From Tubulanus polymorphus (taxonomy: Eukaryota; Nemertea; Palaeonemertea; Tubulaniformes; Tubulanidae): a DNA stretch of 64,000 bases. Where the stretch lies: positions 5,704,001 to 5,768,000 of the forward strand of contig NC_134026.1 in assembly GCF_964204645.1 (NCBI RefSeq), read 5' to 3'. The position numbers and the translations under genes were made by a program. Positions 61,787-64,000 of the stretch are shown piece by piece. Below the pieces are notes generated by a model. It worked only from the letters and a program-made list of their open reading frames with translations. It was not told where the DNA came from and did not search any database. Each line of letters begins with the position of its first letter. Position 1 is the stretch's first letter.

Positions 61787-63022
61787 TTATTTCTGGTGGT
61801 AGTAATAGTTATTTCTCACTATACAGGTATTGGCCTTTCGTTTATTTTCAATCTTTGAAAATTTGCTCATAGCGCTAAAATAGTCTAACGACAGCTCATC
61901 GGCCCACGAAGCGCCCGCTAACTTATCCATGAATCCGCAGTGGCCTCCGGTGTCTGTTAGAGCCAGTATCAAATTCGGATAAACACTGAACAAATCGTAA
62001 GCTATATTTTTCTCCGATGATATAGGATCATCGGAACTATTTATGCACAACAGCGGCGTAGATATATCGTCTGCATCGCGAAGAGGGTTGTTATTTTCCC
62101 AGTATTCCTCCACGCTAGAATACTTGTGCATATCTTTCATTAGCTTGTGTTCGGCGTTGTACAAATTGGTTTTCAACCAAGCGGATCGCTTTTTGCTGAT
62201 ATGTTTTCCTAACGCCGGCACCAAACGTAACAGCCATAGTTTTAATTTGATTTCTATCAGCCACTTGTAAGGCCGCGATATTCCAATACTGTACAATTGT
62301 TGACTGTCGAAAGCAGCCGAGATGGCCACCGTGGCCGTCATTCTAGAAGAAGACCCGTATTCTCCCAGATACGACAACAGGATGTTCGAACCGAGGCCGT
62401 AACTGATCGCGAACAATTTGGCATCCGGATAAAGATATTGCACGAACGTTGTCAACTGTCGAAAGTCGGTCGGATCTCCGGCTGGTTTGATAAACGGCGT
62501 CGTAAACGGACAGCCCGTCGTTCCTCGACGATGGAAAACCAGCGGGCGGTAACCGCGTTTGTTCGCTGTTTTGCAGTATTTACTGACGCTGAGCGAATCG
62601 GCAAACAAACCCGGTATAACTATAACAACGCTGGATGATTCTTGTAGCGATCTGGATCCTATATACCAGTCTATGGATACAATTCCGCCATCTTTCATTT
62701 GTAGAAATTGCCGATTAAACTGCGCTGATGAGTGCGCAAGCGGCCTTCCGGCCAACAGATACGTCAAAATCGTCTGCACGTGACCGTTGCGTAACCAACA
62801 TGGCGGCGAAAATGGTCTCTCCAGACGAGGACAAGTTTTTATGACGAATCGAGATAAAGTTGAATTCCGATAGAATAGAGTCGGTGTTGTCGACCTGCCG
62901 GATACAAAAAATCGCTTTATGTAAATCCAAACGGACAATAACACAGTTGTAAATATCGTAACCATTGTTGTGGTGGAGACGTTACCGGGATACAGGATCA
63001 TAGCGGTCGTAAAAATCTTCAT
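61787..63022 (-). CDS. ABHD1/ABHD3-type alpha/beta hydrolase (membrane-anchored)
   Basis: 411 residues in one exon. An acceptor (tgtttgtag) about 15 bases upstream of the ATG, at 63038-63046, shows an upstream untranslated exon. Residues about 17-36 are a single hydrophobic helix, as in ABHD1/3, which are anchored in the endoplasmic reticulum; ABHD3 cleaves medium-chain and oxidised phosphatidylcholines. Family landmarks are 'PPCWLRNGHVQTI' (73-85), the oxyanion loop 'IPGLFADS', 'FHRRGTTGCP', nucleophile Ser207 in 'FAISYGLGSN', Asp331 or Asp332 in 'SSDDPI', and His361 in 'GGHCGF'. Ala replaces the first Gly of GxSxG. The AATAAA hexamer overlaps the stop codon. Substrate is inferred from the family. 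Confidence 0.92.
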   Translation of the reverse strand: MKIFTTAMILYPGNVSTTTMVTIFTTVLLSVWIYIKRFFVSGRSTTPTLFYRNSTLSRFVIKTCPRLERPFSPPCWLRNGHVQTILTYLLAGRPLAHSSAQFNRQFLQMKDGGIVSIDWYIGSRSLQESSSVVIVIPGLFADSLSVSKYCKTANKRGYRPLVFHRRGTTGCPFTTPFIKPAGDPTDFRQLTTFVQYLYPDAKLFAISYGLGSNILLSYLGEYGSSSRMTATVAISAAFDSQQLYSIGISRPYKWLIEIKLKLWLLRLVPALGKHISKKRSAWLKTNLYNAEHKLMKDMHKYSSVEEYWENNNPLRDADDISTPLLCINSSDDPISSEKNIAYDLFSVYPNLILALTDTGGHCGFMDKLAGASWADELSLDYFSAMSKFSKIENKRKANTCIVRNNYYYHQK

Positions 63023-64000
63023 TCTTCACATGATCACCTACAAACAGATAAAATCAATTCATGGATTAAACGCTGAATAGTAAATGGAGTCAAAAAGACG
63101 CTCGAGCTCTTTATAAGAACCTACAGTAAACTGCTAGATCCCATGAGTTTTGCGCACAAGATAAGTCGACCCTCTTTCAGAGCCGTGAGATAGATATATC
63201 TGACTCTCTTTTACTCCAAAAATAGATAATGTTTAATCCACCTAATTAACTTCCAAGGTTGTGGGTTTATTTTAAACGTCTAAAACGTTAGCTTAGTCAA
63301 ATTTCAACCTCATACCGTGGAACAGACTGATAATTGTTAGGTGTTCATTTCTAAGATCGAAGAAAAATTGTTCTGTCCGATTGCATATACAGAAAAACAC
63401 TTGCTATCGGGCGAATGTTAACAAACGGCGCTAGTAACCTCGAAATTCCAACCACCCCTGAACATCTCCTAATCTATACCTTGCTCAATATTATCTCGAT
63501 TATGAATCAGCTTGGCGATTTATTGCTTAAAGAATGATTTCATCTGCCGCAAAACTGATGCAGACGTTCATTTATAATTCATGGTATTTCATTTTGGATA
63601 TACGAATAGGAAATATCTCGGAAGTAATCGATGGACAACGGTCTATCATCGTCAGGACGTCATTGGAAATGTCCGTTTCTATGACACAACTAAGACAGAA
63701 AACATGCAGCACGATACATGGTGGATTCTTCAAGCCAGAACGATACTTGGCGTGACAGATTTCGTCCGAGTAGACATGCGAAATAAATCAACCACTGTTC
63801 CTAAGATTATTGTAGGATGAGACATAACTACCCGTGTCATGAAAACAAGTCCAACAATTTTTGTAGAAATATCTCTTATCAAGAAAACACAATTTCGGAT
63901 TATAATTATCTAATCCGACATCCACTTTGACGATAGCTGGGATAACAATAAACACGGAAACTATGTAAGAGTTTATTGATGCCTTGAAGAAAAATAAAAT
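63023..64000. other. 5' flank of the hydrolase, right edge
   Basis: The hydrolase promoter and 5' exon should lie here. Overlapping plus-strand frames at 63534-63820 have no recognised product. The last about 35 bases match the left part of repeat family A copy 3. Confidence 0.4.

Overview
This is animal nuclear DNA: AT-rich, with genes split by GT-AG introns, CpG not obviously depleted, and many short inverted-repeat elements. The gene set (LAP3 aminopeptidase, CD225 proteins, RASL10 GTPase, BAAT/ACOT thioesterase, class A GPCR, ABHD1/3 hydrolase) and the repeat style suggest a marine invertebrate. A lophotrochozoan, perhaps a mollusc, is my guess only; nothing in the window proves the phylum.

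Layout. 216-723 (-): two exons of an unrecognised gene leaving the left edge. 6058-8276 (+): a dead non-LTR retrotransposon. 10292-14152 (+): thirteen exons of a cytosolic leucyl aminopeptidase (LAP3), first exon not found. 18261-19998 and 24236-25413 (+): two tandem paralogs of a two-exon CD225/dispanin protein. 29816-35508 (+): a six-exon ankyrin-repeat protein with a C-terminal CaaX box. 35.5-51.7 kb: gene-poor, rich in nested inverted-repeat elements, with a possible 67-residue membrane microprotein at 47192-47395 (-). 51779-52423 (+): RASL10-like small GTPase. 57573-58958 (+): BAAT/ACOT acyl-CoA thioesterase. 59369-60376 (+): intronless class A GPCR. 61787-63022 (-): ABHD1/3-type hydrolase. 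The last four have an uninterrupted coding exon, and some have a splice acceptor just before the start codon.

The genes do not form a pathway; apart from the CD225 tandem pair they are independent neighbours. There is no operon, CRISPR array, rRNA or intact tRNA.

The most unusual content is structural. A nested double inverted repeat at 26923-27577 carries hammerhead-ribozyme-like core motifs. A foldback element at 44058-44640 has a 229-bp inverted-repeat element inserted in one arm. A second copy of that 229-bp element lies at 51412-51642, and both are flanked by the same 5-bp CCAGG. A 101-bp element at 40975-41075 can be delimited against an empty copy of its host repeat. All gene models were read by eye from splice signals and reading frames; no alignment or database search was run.
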